From the NCBI RefSeq assembly GCF_030272615.1, contig NC_081405.1, forward strand, positions 468,770,008-468,834,007: DNA of 64,000 nucleotides. Reading direction: 5' to 3'. Below, one piece after another: positions 11,090-23,164 of the stretch. Under the pieces are notes generated by a model, which was not told the DNA's origin, made no database searches, and worked only from the letters and a program-made list of their open reading frames with translations. The first letter of the stretch is position 1; each line of letters begins with the position of its first letter. The position numbers and the translations under genes are program-made. The DNA is from Cryptomeria japonica (lineage: Eukaryota; Streptophyta; Pinopsida; Cupressales; Cupressaceae).

Positions 11090-14000
11090 ATGCAGTCGCA
11101 TGAAGAAAGGGTGTCAAAAGGGGGAACTTCATTCTTGATTCTCTTCTTCATTGGATTTCTAGAAATCTTCAAATTTAGCAAGGATGGCTTTCATCTCTGC
11201 TTCGTTCGGCATCAAGGTAGAACTAGTGATGATTTGGATGTGGGACATTGCATCTTGAATCTTCACCTATTTCTTTTTAACATTCTTCATCATGGATGCG
11301 AGGACTTCAAAGCTGACCTAAATTTCTAACAGTTTATCAAATGTATCAAGAGAGAAATCTTGTCTTGTGCATTGATCCATCAAAGAAAGGAATTCTTGCA
11401 TGACAACTTTAGCAGTGACGAGATTTTGATCTCCATCATATAAATAGAAAGGGATATCACCAACTTTGGCAAAAATAAGGTCAACCTCGTCATCACCTTC
11501 TTTCTTCTTTGGATCTAGCTCTGCAATCATTAACTTCATTTTCTCTTGCTTATGAGACAATAAAGACAAGATCTGGATGTACTTCTCCCATGTGTGAATT
11601 ACCTTATTCTCAACTAGGACATCTATCCTAAAGTCCTCCATTTTTCTCCACAAGGTAGTAATTTTCACAACTTCCTCAATCTCTTGTGATAAAGAGGTTT
11701 TGAGTCCTTGAATCCGACTCTGGATTACTTCATAATCAAACAATAGTTCCAATATTGAGCTTAGAAGATGAGAGCCTTCTAACCTTAGCCATGAAATCCA
11801 CTCGTCCATCACTCGGCCTTTAGCTCCCACCTATTCAATCTTCTTGAGGGCTTCGGTATCTATTGAGGATCCTATGGGTTAAACCTCTTGAGAACATTGT
11901 GTTACCTTTAAAAGAACATTGGTCAGCTGTTCACAATTTTGCTTCAAGATATTTTTATCATCCCTCTCCCGATCCAATCTTCTCAACAAAGAATTAAGGG
12001 TTGTCTAAGAATCTAATTTCACACTCTCATGTCTTTCCACCCCGAGCTCTATGACCTTCATAGTATAATCTTTAGATTGTATGTTTCCTTTGTCCTTGTC
12101 TGACGATGGCACCATAACTTCGACATATTTTCTCTTGGAAGTTGGGTCTACCACCACCCGAGATAACGTCTTTGGCTTTTTTGTTCCCTTAGGCTTTAGA
12201 GGAACTAATAGTTCAAAATCAAACTCATCTGGAGATATCACCTATTTTTTCCTCTTAGGGACCACTACTTCTATCCAAGGGGTTAGTTCTAGATTGGATG
12301 ATGGAGTAGTGGCTCCTTGCTGATTTTGTGTTGAGGCTTGGGGAGTAGATTGACTTGAGCTTGGAGTAGTTATGAGTGTTATTGATGGTGTTGATATTGA
12401 GGTATCTAGTGGAACATTTGTTGCTACTACCTCTTTAGTTACAGATGGGAGAGTTGAGGGTGTTGTGAATGTAAATTTAGCACTTACCAATGGAGGAATT
12501 GTTGTGGTGGTGGTGGTAGTGACGGGTAAATCTACTAAAACCTATTCTGCAAGTGCATCTTGCAAGGTTTCATTAAAATCCATCATCGTGGATTCAAAAG
12601 TAGATGAAGGGATATAACCTAAATTAGAGAAGGTTATTGTGAACAACTGACCAGCAGTCTCCGATTGCGTCATTCCCATACTTAGATCTCCATCTTCTTG
12701 AAAATCTTCATCCTCTTGGTCAGAGTCAAAGTCAGAGTCAATAGAATGGATGATTACCTGTGAGGTAATCGGGGCATCAACTTCAGCTGGATGTTATACT
12801 TCTTCTGCCTGTACTTCCTCATGTTGAGGAATTTAACCTTCTTCAACCTCCTTTCCTTTTCCAACTTCACTGGCAAGCAGTTTTTCTGGCTCGTTCGCTA
12901 CTGCTTCCTATGATGCGAATGATGATTCACCCTTCTTTGACCCTTTAACTGTAAATTTGATTTTGGGTCCTTTACCCTTAGATTGTACCACAAGAGCTGA
13001 GGATAGTACTTGTGAGTCTTCCCTGCTCTTTGTTCTTGTTTCAGCTGTAGCTGTCTTGCCCAATGGGCCATCACTGTTGTCATCATCTCCTGAACTAGAA
13101 GGAAGTTGTTTCATCCTAAGATTATTTTTTAGCAACCAAGAATTGGTGTTTGCTAACATAGGAGAGATCCTCTGTGTAATAGATTTTCTTTCTTTATTCG
13201 ACCATTGCACAAGTGAATGTGGGGAGTCATCAATCTTCTTCTCATAATTAACAGGGTCCACTATGTCATCTGTGTCTTCCATGGTCATTGGAATCTTAGC
13301 TAGATCCAAATTTTCAATTTGTTCTAGAGTAAGGTGGCTAAAATCCATCCTTCTTATATCCTCCTCATTCTGACAATCTACCCAAACATCCTCAAACCTA
13401 TAAACATGAGTATAAGTCCTTTTGAGTTTTTCTTTATAACATGAAAGTCAAAATTGGTTCGGGCCTTGAATCTTCTCATGGTATTCCACTACATTTATTC
13501 CTCCATATTTTTGGCCTTGGTATTGGTTAGCACTGAGTACCTCCCAATCGATTCTAGGAATTTTAGCCCAGTCTTATGTGCTTGTGATTGTTTCTCATGC
13601 ACACTAATCAGTTGTCTGCATAACTCCATAAGGACAATTTTGTCTAAAGGGAACCTTGGAAGAATGAAGGGCTCATCGAAGAAACATCCAATTCGAATAT
13701 AGGTGAATGTGGGAAACTACATAAATACACACCCAAAATGAGATACCCTGCTGTAAGCAGCCTCTAATATTCTCCTCTTTTACAGGCCTTTATTAAAAAT
13801 GCACTTCCATACAGCGAAGAAGGCATCATTGACTCTTCTATAATGGTTACCTTGATTCTTGATGGTAAGTTGATCATAATACTCCCAAATGAGCACCAAT
13901 CTTTTGTCACCCTTGGTAGACAAGCCTAGATATTGCCTCATTGAAGCAACTACATAAACCAGATACGAGGTCATGTAAAACTTTAGTGTCACCTTGACCT

Positions 14001-14733
14001 CCTTCAATTGAGCACAAAGCACATTATTGATTTTCTCTCCCTAATCGATTCTTGCGGCTCCCTTTTTTATTATATTTATGCAATAAGACATCCAGTTTTG
14101 AAAATAATGAGAGTCTTTTAACCCTCTCACTCTGTATAACATGGTGACCATGTCGTTATATTCCTCATTAAAATCTCTCTTGTGGAAGGACTTAGGCCAT
14201 CGTGAGGTGAGGGAACTTCTTGCAGTAGAGAGATACATAGTATTGATCACCTTTTTGCATTTATCCTCATGTTTCTCATAGTACTCTTGAGAAATATCAG
14301 CTACTTCTTCAACTGATGCACCTTTGAAGACACTATTGAAGAATACATTGTCTAGGGTCATGATGAAATTCTAATCTTCATCTTTTACTTGCCTTGTGCT
14401 TGGATCAAAATGATCAACTACTGCCAGTACAAATTCAAGATCACGAGCCGCAACTGGGAAAGATGCATACTTATGTAGCTTAGATTTGATTAAGCTGGTT
14501 AGATGAGCAGGAGCCTTTTGAACCTCGTCAACAAATTCTTGCATATCAACATGCCCAATTTTGGTGTCTCTGATCTCCTTAATATTTGAGTCTACTGAAC
14601 TCTTTGGGTATAGATTCAAGTACCTGTCATACTTGTATTTCATCTTTCTTGATGATGCTTTACTTGGAGAATATTCTAACTGACCTGAGGAAGACTCGGG
14701 CTTGTTGTGAGGGAGCTTTGGCATTCATCATGA
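11090..14733 (-). pseudogene. Long uncharacterised gene of the 9-kb insertion, multiply frameshifted
   Basis: One degraded reading can be followed on the minus strand for about 3.6 kb, roughly 1,200 codons. Order: a basic N-terminus (14371-14724, SSRKMKYKYDRYLNLYPKSS); a globular segment (13780-14361, with SRWPKSFHKRDFNEEYNDM and FYMTSYLVYVVASMRQYLG, WEYYDQL, RRVNDAFFAVW); an acidic/serine-rich segment (12908-13348); a Thr/Ser/Pro-rich low-complexity linker (12242-12490); a basic segment (12005-12241); and a helical C-terminal region (11318-11830, with FDYEVIQSRIQGLKTSLSQEIEE and LLSHKQEKMKLMIAEL) that looks like coiled coil. No polymerase, protease or transposase motif is seen. The N-terminal half plus linker plus coiled-coil plan resembles accessory genes carried by plant retroelements, but I do not recognise the family. 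Confidence 0.5.
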
Positions 14734-14890
14734 CTGCATTCAACACTGATGATTAGCCATTCATCATTATCAAAATCAATTTTTCTCAAATGAATCGTAA
14801 AATGGGACTCAAAATAGGCTTAGGAGTAAAACTGCCAAAAAGAACAGGTCGGGGAAAAAAGTCCAACCTGCTCTTTTGTAAACAAAAATC

Positions 14891-15412
14891 GCACATTGAA
14901 CTTTAAAGTCTAAAATGAAATTAAAATAACTTAATCAGCAGATCAAACTTTAAAGTCTGATGTGTGATTATGGAATGGGTTATCAACACATCGGAATTTA
15001 AAATCTGATGTGTCAATCCGGGGAAAAATAGTAACACATCAGAATTTAAAGTCTGATGTGTAAGAGAGAAAAATTAAAATGAGCACATCGGATTTTAAAG
15101 TCTGATGTGCAATCTGGGATAAATTAAAGGCACATCGGACTTTAAAATCCAATGTGCTTACAAAGGGAAAAACACTTTGTTGACATGTCAGATTTAAAAA
15201 CCCGACATGTCAACCTATCCTTCTCTGCATATCAGATTTTAAAGTTTGATATGCAAAGATTAAGCTCCCACATATCAGACTTTAAAATCCGATATGCAGA
15301 GATCCTTTTCTCCAGCTGCACACCGGACTTTAAAGTCTAACATGTGGTGGAAAAGGGGGACTTTAGAGGAATAAGAAGGAAGGAGCAATCGGAGTTCAAA
15401 ATCCGAATGCTC
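14891..15412. repeat. Palindrome array, block 1 (11 units, about 47-bp period)
   Basis: Units start near 14891, 14938, 14987, 15035, 15083, 15130, 15180, 15226, 15271, 15319 and 15383. Each is a 26-34 bp inverted repeat centred on ACTTTAAAGT or a close variant, separated by about 15-20 bp of unrelated sequence. Arms differ between units yet largely match within a unit: CACATC/GATGTG (15035), TGACATGTC/GACATGTCA (15180), GCATATC/GATATGC (15226) and GAGCA/TGCTC (15383). The first unit is the most decayed. The block lies upstream of the minus-strand gene at 11090-14733. Confidence 0.9.
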
Positions 15413-15725
15413 TTCTGACACACAAAGAAAAAACCAAAAGAAAATAAGACAAGATGAACCAAAAAGCCAAAAGCAAACAAAAACCTGAAAAGAAAACAAA
15501 GAACAAAGCCTACCTCTTCTGCAACAAATGATGTTAAAAAATATGACAAGGAGAGATCTGATCTGAGTCGAGGCGAGAAAAATCCAAGTCACAGTGAGGA
15601 AATTGGAGGAGGGCGCACGTGGGACAAACCAAAATGAAGACTAAAAACACAAAAATTAACTAAAAAAGCATTTAATCAAACCCTAATTTATCAATTAATG
15701 TGGCATTTAATACAACTCATGGTTG

Positions 15726-15984
15726 CAGGTTCAACTTTAAAGTCCAACATGTAGGTTAGGAACACTTTCACATCAGACTTTAAAGTCTAACATGCAACCT
15801 ATGGACAAACCACCTGTAGTTTGGACTTTAAAGTCTGAACTGTAGGCTAAAACCACATGCAGTTCAGACTTTAAAGACCGAACTGCAAGCCAGAAAACCT
15901 ACAAATACACATCGGACTTTAAAATCCGATGTGTATAAAGCAAAAAGAACCCTGCAGTTTGGACTTTAAAGTCTGAACTACAGG
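15726..15984. repeat. Palindrome array, block 2 (6 units, about 45-bp period)
   Basis: Units start near 15726, 15769, 15813, 15858, 15905 and 15951. They use the same TTTAAA centre, with arms such as TGCAGTTC/GAACTGCA (15858) and ATACACATCGGA/TCCGATGTGTAT (15905-15936, 12-bp perfect arms). The 313 bp between the two blocks hold no unit; they contain a single CACGTG at 15616-15621 and otherwise A-rich sequence. Confidence 0.9.
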
Positions 15985-16052
15985 TAAAACTACAAACTTA
16001 AAGGAACTAGGAAAACAATAAAAATAGAAAACAAGGAACAAAATGAACTAAC

Positions 16053-16135
16053 CAACCAAGTCGATTAAGCTCTCCCGGAGACCATAAGATATGAAACAGA
16101 CTAGTTTCGTAGGGTTGCCTCACGATTTTGGCCAT
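16053..16135 (-). other. Possible short first exon upstream of the palindrome array
   Basis: A minus-strand ATG in a good context (AGCATGG, start at 16135) opens MAKIVRQPYETSLFHILWSP. About 28 codons on, it meets a donor-like GGTTAGT with its GT at 16051-16052. A candidate acceptor TTGAATGCAG lies at 14734-14743, just before the long gene. If used, the palindrome array would sit inside an intron of about 1.3 kb. The reading phases do not join cleanly in the present sequence, so this is only a possibility. Confidence 0.25.
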
Positions 16136-17507
16136 GCTGAAATTGAGGACAAAAAAGATGATGGCAAAATAGGGTGAATATTTTACACCCATCTTGACAA
16201 CATTTAACAATAGATGCATATCCAGTGACATTTTCATTGAGGAATTATTTATGAGGGAAATAAGGTGCAGAATAATTACACAAGAAATTAAAGGATTATT
16301 ACTGATGAAAGATATAAGATTTTCATTCCAGGGCAAGAAATATTTTTACTTGAAGACACATGAGAAACAAGGCAAATGATTATATGAGGTGGGTTTATTT
16401 TTTCATTCTAAGAATAATTGCACAGAGGGAGTGCATTGTAGTAATTTTTCACTCGATGATGTAAATTTTTTAGAAGAGATATTGTGAGTGGGTGAAAGCA
16501 GATATTATATGTGTGGAATTCTATTGACAAAGAAGAAATTATTTTGATTATATGGAACAATGTTTGATATTCTAATATCATCATTTCAGAATATTATTCG
16601 CAAGAATGCAAAAGGAGAATAAAACCAAAAAATTATTTACAAGTTGAAGACTAGAATTTTATTAATAAACTGATCAGTTATTATGTATCTTTTAGGTGAT
16701 AAGTGAATAGTTTTATTTAACTAGATGTAATGGGTTGAAGTGCTCCCTTAATATTATAAAAGGGAAATCGGGACCACAAAGGGAAGGAACATGATAACAT
16801 ATTATTAAGTTCATGTTTGGAAAATGACTTAGTTGTTCATTGGTATAACAAGGAAATCATCACTGAATTGTCTCCAGGTTGTACTCTTCATGTTCATATG
16901 AATCGGGTTATTAAGAATATCTTTGATTTGTTGTGGCATTTTTGCTTTTGTGTAATCTTTTGTGTGGGTTTCCTCAAGGAGAATTTAAATGAACTATTCA
17001 ATCTATTACATCGAACTTGGAGAATAAACCAGGATTAGTAAGAAGAATTATGTGGAGAATATTTGATGGATGTTTATGCAAGACATAGACATTTTAAAGT
17101 GTCAAATAACTTGAATTGAAATAGTTGGAAAAAGATAAATGATTACGAAATTGACTTTGTGGCCTATGATAAGGCACTGATCGAACTTCATTCCCCAAAC
17201 ATATAAAACAATACATATTTTATTTTTATTTTTCAATTTTAAAGTAGTGATAGGAGTTAGAATACAATTCAATTTCTTGTTCAAACTTATGTCAGTGAGT
17301 AATTAAATATAAATGAGATTTTGAGTAGCTATAATCTTCTTAATTATCAAAAAGGTAAACTCGCCTCAATACAACTGAACCAGAAGTGAGGAGATATCAA
17401 TCCTCTTTAAGGTTGATTCTCGTTCATTGGCCAAATCCAATGTTGAATTGATCATAAGGTCTGGCATACTTTCAGGGTTTAACAACCTACATTTTTGGGA
17501 GCCAACA
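16136..17507. other. Right part of the 9-kb insertion, no recognised gene
   Basis: AT-rich. The longest readings are about 60-75 codons and have no protein-like features. No copy of the left terminal sequence at 8463 was found here, which argues against a simple LTR at this end. Confidence 0.3.
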
Positions 17508-18102
17508 TACAAAATGCTATAGATGTCCCACGGAGCCACCAAATGAGATCTAGGCAAAAGAAGATGTTTAGAACCTGCTACCATAAGTTTGACTTGATAT
17601 TTTTGGACTAGGTAGCATAGATCTGCCCTGGTCTTTTAATTTTTTTGTCATTGACAGCTAAACATGTTCGTCACGGTTGACTCTACTAAAATTCCCAAGT
17701 AGAACTCCTACACTTGTTCCTACACATAGAGTTAAAGGAAATAGGGTTGTGGATAGGGCTTTGAATAAGTTAAACCCTAGTTTAGGAATTAACCTTGTAT
17801 AAAATAAAGCAAATACTAAAATAAATGTTAAGGAGATATACCTCAGATTTGCAATTGTTGATGACAGTGTAATTCTCTTTGATGTAATCACAAATGTTGA
17901 ATGTAATGGCATGAAAAAGACATGAACATGAAAACACTAATCACACACACATGCTTGCATGAATATTGATTTATCTTTGCTCCACAATGCTTGTAGGATG
18001 AAATGCAACCTCAAATCTTTGAAAATTCCTGATGATAAATTCTTTACGAATGCATGAATGATAGGGTATGGAGACTTAGGTTGAAATGAATTGATAGGAT
18101 GT

Positions 18103-18113
18103 CTTTATATAGG
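18103..18113 (-). promoter_or_regulatory. Candidate TATA box of the outer-element LTR
   Basis: The minus strand reads CCTATATAAAG. The matching position in the right LTR (63738-63750) reads CTTATATAAAG, so the element is conserved between the two LTRs and has the polarity of the internal coding region. Confidence 0.45.
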
Positions 18114-19079
18114 CTTCCCTAAGTAATTTAGTGATTAGGCTAACCTCAAATGGTCAAGTGTGGCCACAAGGACCAAAATGAATCGGGGATGAGGAGTACC
18201 TACCTTATTTCAAATTGGGTCCACATTAAAGGGGACCAAGGTTTTTTGGGGTGTTGTTCTATGATCAAGGCAATCCACCCCCTGGTCCTCCCAAATAAGG
18301 AACAACCAATTAGGAAATAGGGGTGACAACCTCTAGGACAGGTCCCACCTAGTGGTATCAATAGGTGACATCAGGGTTGGAGTATAATGGGGCCAAAATG
18401 GGCCTAGGAGAGATGAAAATAAGACACTCTAAAATAGGAGCACAAACATGAGGTGTAAATTGTATTGGTTACAATTTACAATGCTACATTTAGCACCCAA
18501 TCTAACGAGTATGAGCCTATGCAAATATTCATGATAAAGTAGAAATATTAGAGAGGAGCAATTATAAGTGAGATCACAAGGAGATAAGACATCACTAATT
18601 TTAAGGAAGTAATTTCCCAATCTTAGGATTTTAACTCACATAATCATGTGCAAGAACACAAAAAACAAGACAAAGGCAAAAAAAGCCAAATGAAGAGAAA
18701 CAACTTGACAAAATACACACAACACAAGGGACTAACATTAAAAACAAAAAAGGCTCCAAGTCATATAGTTGAAGAAACCTCGATAGTCAAATCTCTCAAC
18801 CACTAATATCATTCTTGGAATGCTATCACAATAACATAGACAATCACATAAAAGGAGCAAGAGAATACATAAAATGATGAACCATGATCCAAAAATAACA
18901 AATCTATGAGCTCATGGGGAAGAGAAAGGAGAAAAGATGGATGCCACGAGCTAGAAAGTTGTGTTATGCTAGGGTGATCCATGTTGGGGAGGAGATTCAA
19001 AATAGTCTAGCTATGTTTTCCTAGTTCCACTCACCCTATTGTATATGCTATTGTCTAGTTTCAAGAATTAAACATCTTG

Positions 19080-19261
19080 TAAGAGACTTTGTTTTGTCTA
19101 GTTTTGAGCATGCAACAACCTGTATAAGACATGAAATGAAAATAAAAATGTGTTTGATTTTGGGAACAACTCATATAAGACTTTGTTTTGTCTAGTTTTG
19201 AGAATATGTACCTCATATAAGATAAATATATGTTTGGTTTTGAGAACATCTTGTATAGGAA
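19080..19261. repeat. Minisatellite in the outer LTR, left half
   Basis: Degenerate units of roughly 60-70 bp share GACTTTGTTTTGTCTAGTTT and CATATAAGA. The same units resume at about 27762-27910 after the gag-only element, showing that the element inserted into the repeat. Confidence 0.65.
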
Positions 19262-19266
19262 TTTGT

Positions 19267-21862
19267 TGTAGAACACAAGATGCCACTGAGAGGGGGGCTG
19301 AATTAATGGTTTCCAATATTTAACCCTTTTAATCCTAAATGTGTGTACCGGTTAGTAGATCTAACATATGGTGAATATACCGATGAGATAGGGAGAAGAC
19401 CAAAATGCAAGCACACACAAAAGGCACATCACATAACATTGGATATATGAGGAAAACCCAACATGAAAAAAACCTCAGTGAGAAATGCTACTAGAGTCTA
19501 CTACTCCAATCTAGCCTCACAATAAATATTGAATACAAAGTTTATGACACCAACCCAAGGAGAACCAACCCCTTATTTTAGGGCACCAACCCAAGGAGCA
19601 CCAACCCATGATTTAGGGCACCAACCCCTAACTATTTATGGGCACCAACCCAAAGGAGCACCAACTTAGTGATCACAATGATTACAAACAATACAATAGT
19701 TATTACCCGGTTACAAATGAATTTTGTAACCTCTCACAATCCAATCACTCTACCAATTCAACTCTTCTCAACCGGTCTTCTTTTTCTTTATTCTCTTCTC
19801 ACACTGATCCTGCTCTCCTTCACTCTCTATTGCAACCTTGCCGATTAAGTCCTCTTTCTATTGCTCTGCCTCTTCTTTGTCAGTTCACTTTTCTCTGATC
19901 TCTATCGGTTCTCTGCTCACACTAACCCACTGCAACTTGTCACTACCAGTTCACTTGACTGCTAGACTCTTTGCACCTTACCGATCACTCTAACCTTACT
20001 GGTTAAACCCCTCTTAATCCCTCTTGTCAGTTTCACCTCCACACACTCTTAGTCATTTATGATATTCCATAGATTTCACTTGGAATGAAGCACTGATACA
20101 CTCTTCTTCTCCTCTATTTGGCCTGTAGCATCAATCCTTGATGTTCTTTGATCTACACATTTATGCTTGAGCTTTCTCGCCAAAATAGAGAATCAAATCT
20201 TGGCACGCAAGGGATTTCGTCCACCGACCGTGGGCAGTATCAAATCATATCTTATTTACATGGGGATTGACAACCTGCAAGCAATCAAACAACACTGCCA
20301 ATTTAGAAAACACGGTTTGTTCATCATCCATTTGGTCAAGCACCATGAATATTCTCACAACTTTCTTTGCCTACTTAGATTTGCACTTAGATACCTTGCA
20401 TTGATCATGATGTCAAGGAATCAGATCTATCCTTTGTTTAGTCTTGAGCCACATCCTTCTGCTCTCCACCCATGATTTACAAAATCAACATTAATGTCGA
20501 CCAATCACCAAATACCTCATCGACACACCATTTATCCTCCACTACATGTATGCCACATGTGTCCTATGTATCATCATCATCGACATCCACTTCATCTAAT
20601 CATGTTAGTTCAAGATTAGTCACTGATTGAACACACAACCAGTGTTCCCTCTATACTACCAGTCTGTCTTACCTTACTGGTATACATAGACTAGTTAACC
20701 TTCATGACATGCAGACCTATTCTGTCAGTGGGATCACATCAGCTTGGTCATCAAACATGTTGATCCACAATAGATATTAAATGTGAGTCACCATGCATAT
20801 GTTCATCTAAAGAGAGCTTTCCACTTTTTGTCTTTTCTCTCTTGTCAGTTGACATGCTTACCAGTTGAATGCACTCCCATCTACATACCTGTAACACCCA
20901 TAGGATCACTATGTAAACAATCTTTAGTTGTGTCCAACCATGGCAGCATCAATCTCCATCTGATCTTCCAGCATACCGATAGATATGTCTACCATTTGAA
21001 AGTTCATTTAGCTGCACACCAGTGACACAAATCTCTATCTACCTTCCGATTGACATCACCATCCCAAAGTAGGTCCATGTCTATAGATGCAAAATCTTTC
21101 CTTCTCCTTCATCAGCTCATACCTCATCTCAACCGGTGTGACATAGTGGCAAACTCATCACAACTGGTTCTTCCTCTTTTGTCTTGGTAGTTCATCATGC
21201 TTTCACTTGTTGAAATAGTACATATCTCCGATTTTATACACCTTAGGCATCCTCGTGTTCCACTATGGTCATCCGGTATAAGCCTTCAATCACCTGCCTT
21301 CAACTTTTCTGATTGTCTTATCTAAGAGGGTTGTGATTCATTCCATGCATGTTCTGAGATAAGATCAGTATGACCACTTACCGATGGGAGTAGATGGACT
21401 AATGAACTAAACATGACTTTACTGCCATTGAGAAGACATTTTTTCAATCAGGCACATAACCCAATAGACATCCCCTTTGTCTACCTTAGTAACTTGTAGT
21501 AGCCCAAATTCTGCCAGTCATACCATCTTCATCTAGTGGGAGTCTTGTTGTATGACATCCAACTGCATACCAGTTTCTTGCACTTTCTTCTATTCTCAAC
21601 CTTTTGTTTCTTACTGGTCACATGCTTTCTGGTTGGTAACCTTACATTGCCAACACATCACTCACCAATTGGCATTGCCATAATGCCAACTGTCTCCAAT
21701 GCCTATTAACTGATCAACATCCCAACTTATGTCTCCAACACTAACTTGTGTACTAGTGACTCCAATGACCAGAATATCGGTTGACATCCTCTTCTTATCA
21801 ATGACAAGCTATATCGGTAATGTGCTATACTAGTTGACATCAATGACAACACAATGCCAACA
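19267..21862 (-). repeat. 3' LTR of the gag-only element
   Basis: Direct repeat partner of 25115-27756. It starts TG and ends CA, and contains a short tandem array of CACCAACCCAAGGAG-like units at about 19552-19670. The minus strand is non-coding. Confidence 0.85.
19552..19670. repeat. CCAACCC minisatellite inside the LTR
   Basis: Units of about 20-35 bp are built on GGGCACCAACCCAAGGAG. The homologous array in the other LTR is at about 25385-25525 and differs in unit number and order, as expected from slippage after insertion. Confidence 0.7.
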
Positions 21863-21874
21863 ATCTCCCCCTTT
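21863..21874 (-). promoter_or_regulatory. Polypurine tract of the gag-only element
   Basis: The minus strand reads AAAGGGGGAGAT directly before the 3' LTR. The same tract occurs in Copia-2 and Copia-3, so these elements are related. Confidence 0.8.
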
Positions 21875-23164
21875 GGCATTGATGTCAACACATGCAATAT
21901 CTAGTATACTACATAATTTCTCTCCCCCTTTGACAACAATAGAAAATGGTACTGATAGAACTTTTTGTTGGCTACTTCTCCTCCTTTGACCATTATTCTC
22001 TGCATTCTCTCAACCAACAACACTAGAGATAGAGAGCCTAGACACCAACTAACAACAATTGTATATACCAATTGTAGAAAAATGTGTCAGTGAATTTCAC
22101 TTACCTATTGTTCAGACTGCATCTTCTCCCCCTTTTGACATGTAGGAGGTTATTCTAATATTGATACCAATTTGATATCACTTGTATATTTATTTGATAC
22201 CAAATGTATGTTTTCCCCTTGTGCAGGTAACTCTCCCTCTTTGTCAACTCTCCATGTACACCAGCCTAGTGTTCCTTTCACTCGATGGTCCAATTGTGAT
22301 TTTAATTATGTACAAATTGAATAGACACTGAAGGAAATCACAAATAGGGACTTATGAGCACTTCCCAAAGTTTCAACCTTACCAATACAACAACATAGAT
22401 ACCTGATCTCCCTATATACAGCATGTCTGATACCAATCAAAAGATATGGCTATGAACTCCCCCTGAACCACAAAACTCAGATCTTCTTTTCTTGTTAGGT
22501 TCTCAACTAGAGCACCAATCTACACCTTGTACTAGTTGAGCTGAGTGTATAAGTGATCTACTGATGATCTTCTAGCTCCATGACATCCACCGTAGCTGAT
22601 GACATGATCTTACATGACCACAATGCCAAACCACATCACCATCATGTCAAATATCAGACTGGTTAACTCATACTGATGAATGCATATAATATCAACTTCC
22701 AGAACAACATGTTGGCATACAAGGGTTTTCTAATATAACCGGGGACATAATTTCATTTGTCCAAGCCATGGGAGCCACTACAAAGTTACCAGAACATATT
22801 GACTCATCTAACTTGCAGTTCCAGTTAACTTCCATACTGGTAATACACTATACAAGCTGGTTTACTATAATGGACCAATATCTCCACTGGGACATCTTAT
22901 CCATTCAACTACATCTTCCTAAATCAAATGCCTCTGCTACCAATTTTTCAATTTAACCATTCATGACACTTGCAGCAAAAAAGAATCTCACATATGTAGA
23001 TGTGTAGCCAAGGCAGAAAACCATTCATCTTCTCCCTTAAACTGGTAGCAACCTATCTTTACATTTATCCTTTTTAAATTTGGGGGTGAAAAATATGATC
23101 AATATGTAACTCCCCCCCCCCCCCCCCGAGTCTTGCATCTCCTTTAAGCCTTAGGAAATATCAC
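21875..23164. other. Non-coding interior of the gag-only element
   Basis: No polymerase remnant is readable on either strand. It contains a run of 16 C at about 23112-23127 (G on the element strand). This absence is the basis for calling the element gag-only. Confidence 0.6.

Larger units (their letters stand above)
8463..17507. mobile_element. 9-kb insertion of unrecognised class with TG...CA ends
   Basis: The right-hand copy of the outer LTR is continuous across the point corresponding to 8462/17508, so the 9,045 bp between them on the left is an insertion. Its ends are TGTTAGC and GCCAACA, which are short terminal inverted repeats of LTR type. It is flanked by TACAT (8458-8462) and TACAA (17508-17512), a 5-bp duplication with one mismatch. 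I found no second copy of either terminal sequence inside, so no LTR pair, and no primer-binding site, polypurine tract, reverse transcriptase, integrase or transposase. It carries a long minus-strand degraded gene and an upstream palindrome array. It may be a decayed large non-autonomous LTR element; another class is possible. Confidence 0.5.
17508..19266 (-). repeat. Outer-element left LTR, segment 2
   Basis: 17508-18362 matches 63147-64000 almost end to end, for example ATGCTATAGATGTCCCA and GTGGATAGGG. The match is limited only by the end of the window, so 18363-19266 should match sequence just beyond 64000. It ends at the 5-bp flank TTTGT of the next insertion. Confidence 0.7.

Noticed and set aside
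14891..15984. Resemblance to a CRISPR array (short palindromic repeats with regular spacers)
   Set aside because: Repeats are not identical, spacers are short and AT-rich, the context is plant retroelements, and no cas-like gene is present.
17366..17584. Minus-strand 72-codon frame as a host exon
   Set aside because: It straddles the junction between the 9-kb insertion and the outer LTR at 17507/17508, so it cannot be an ancestral exon.
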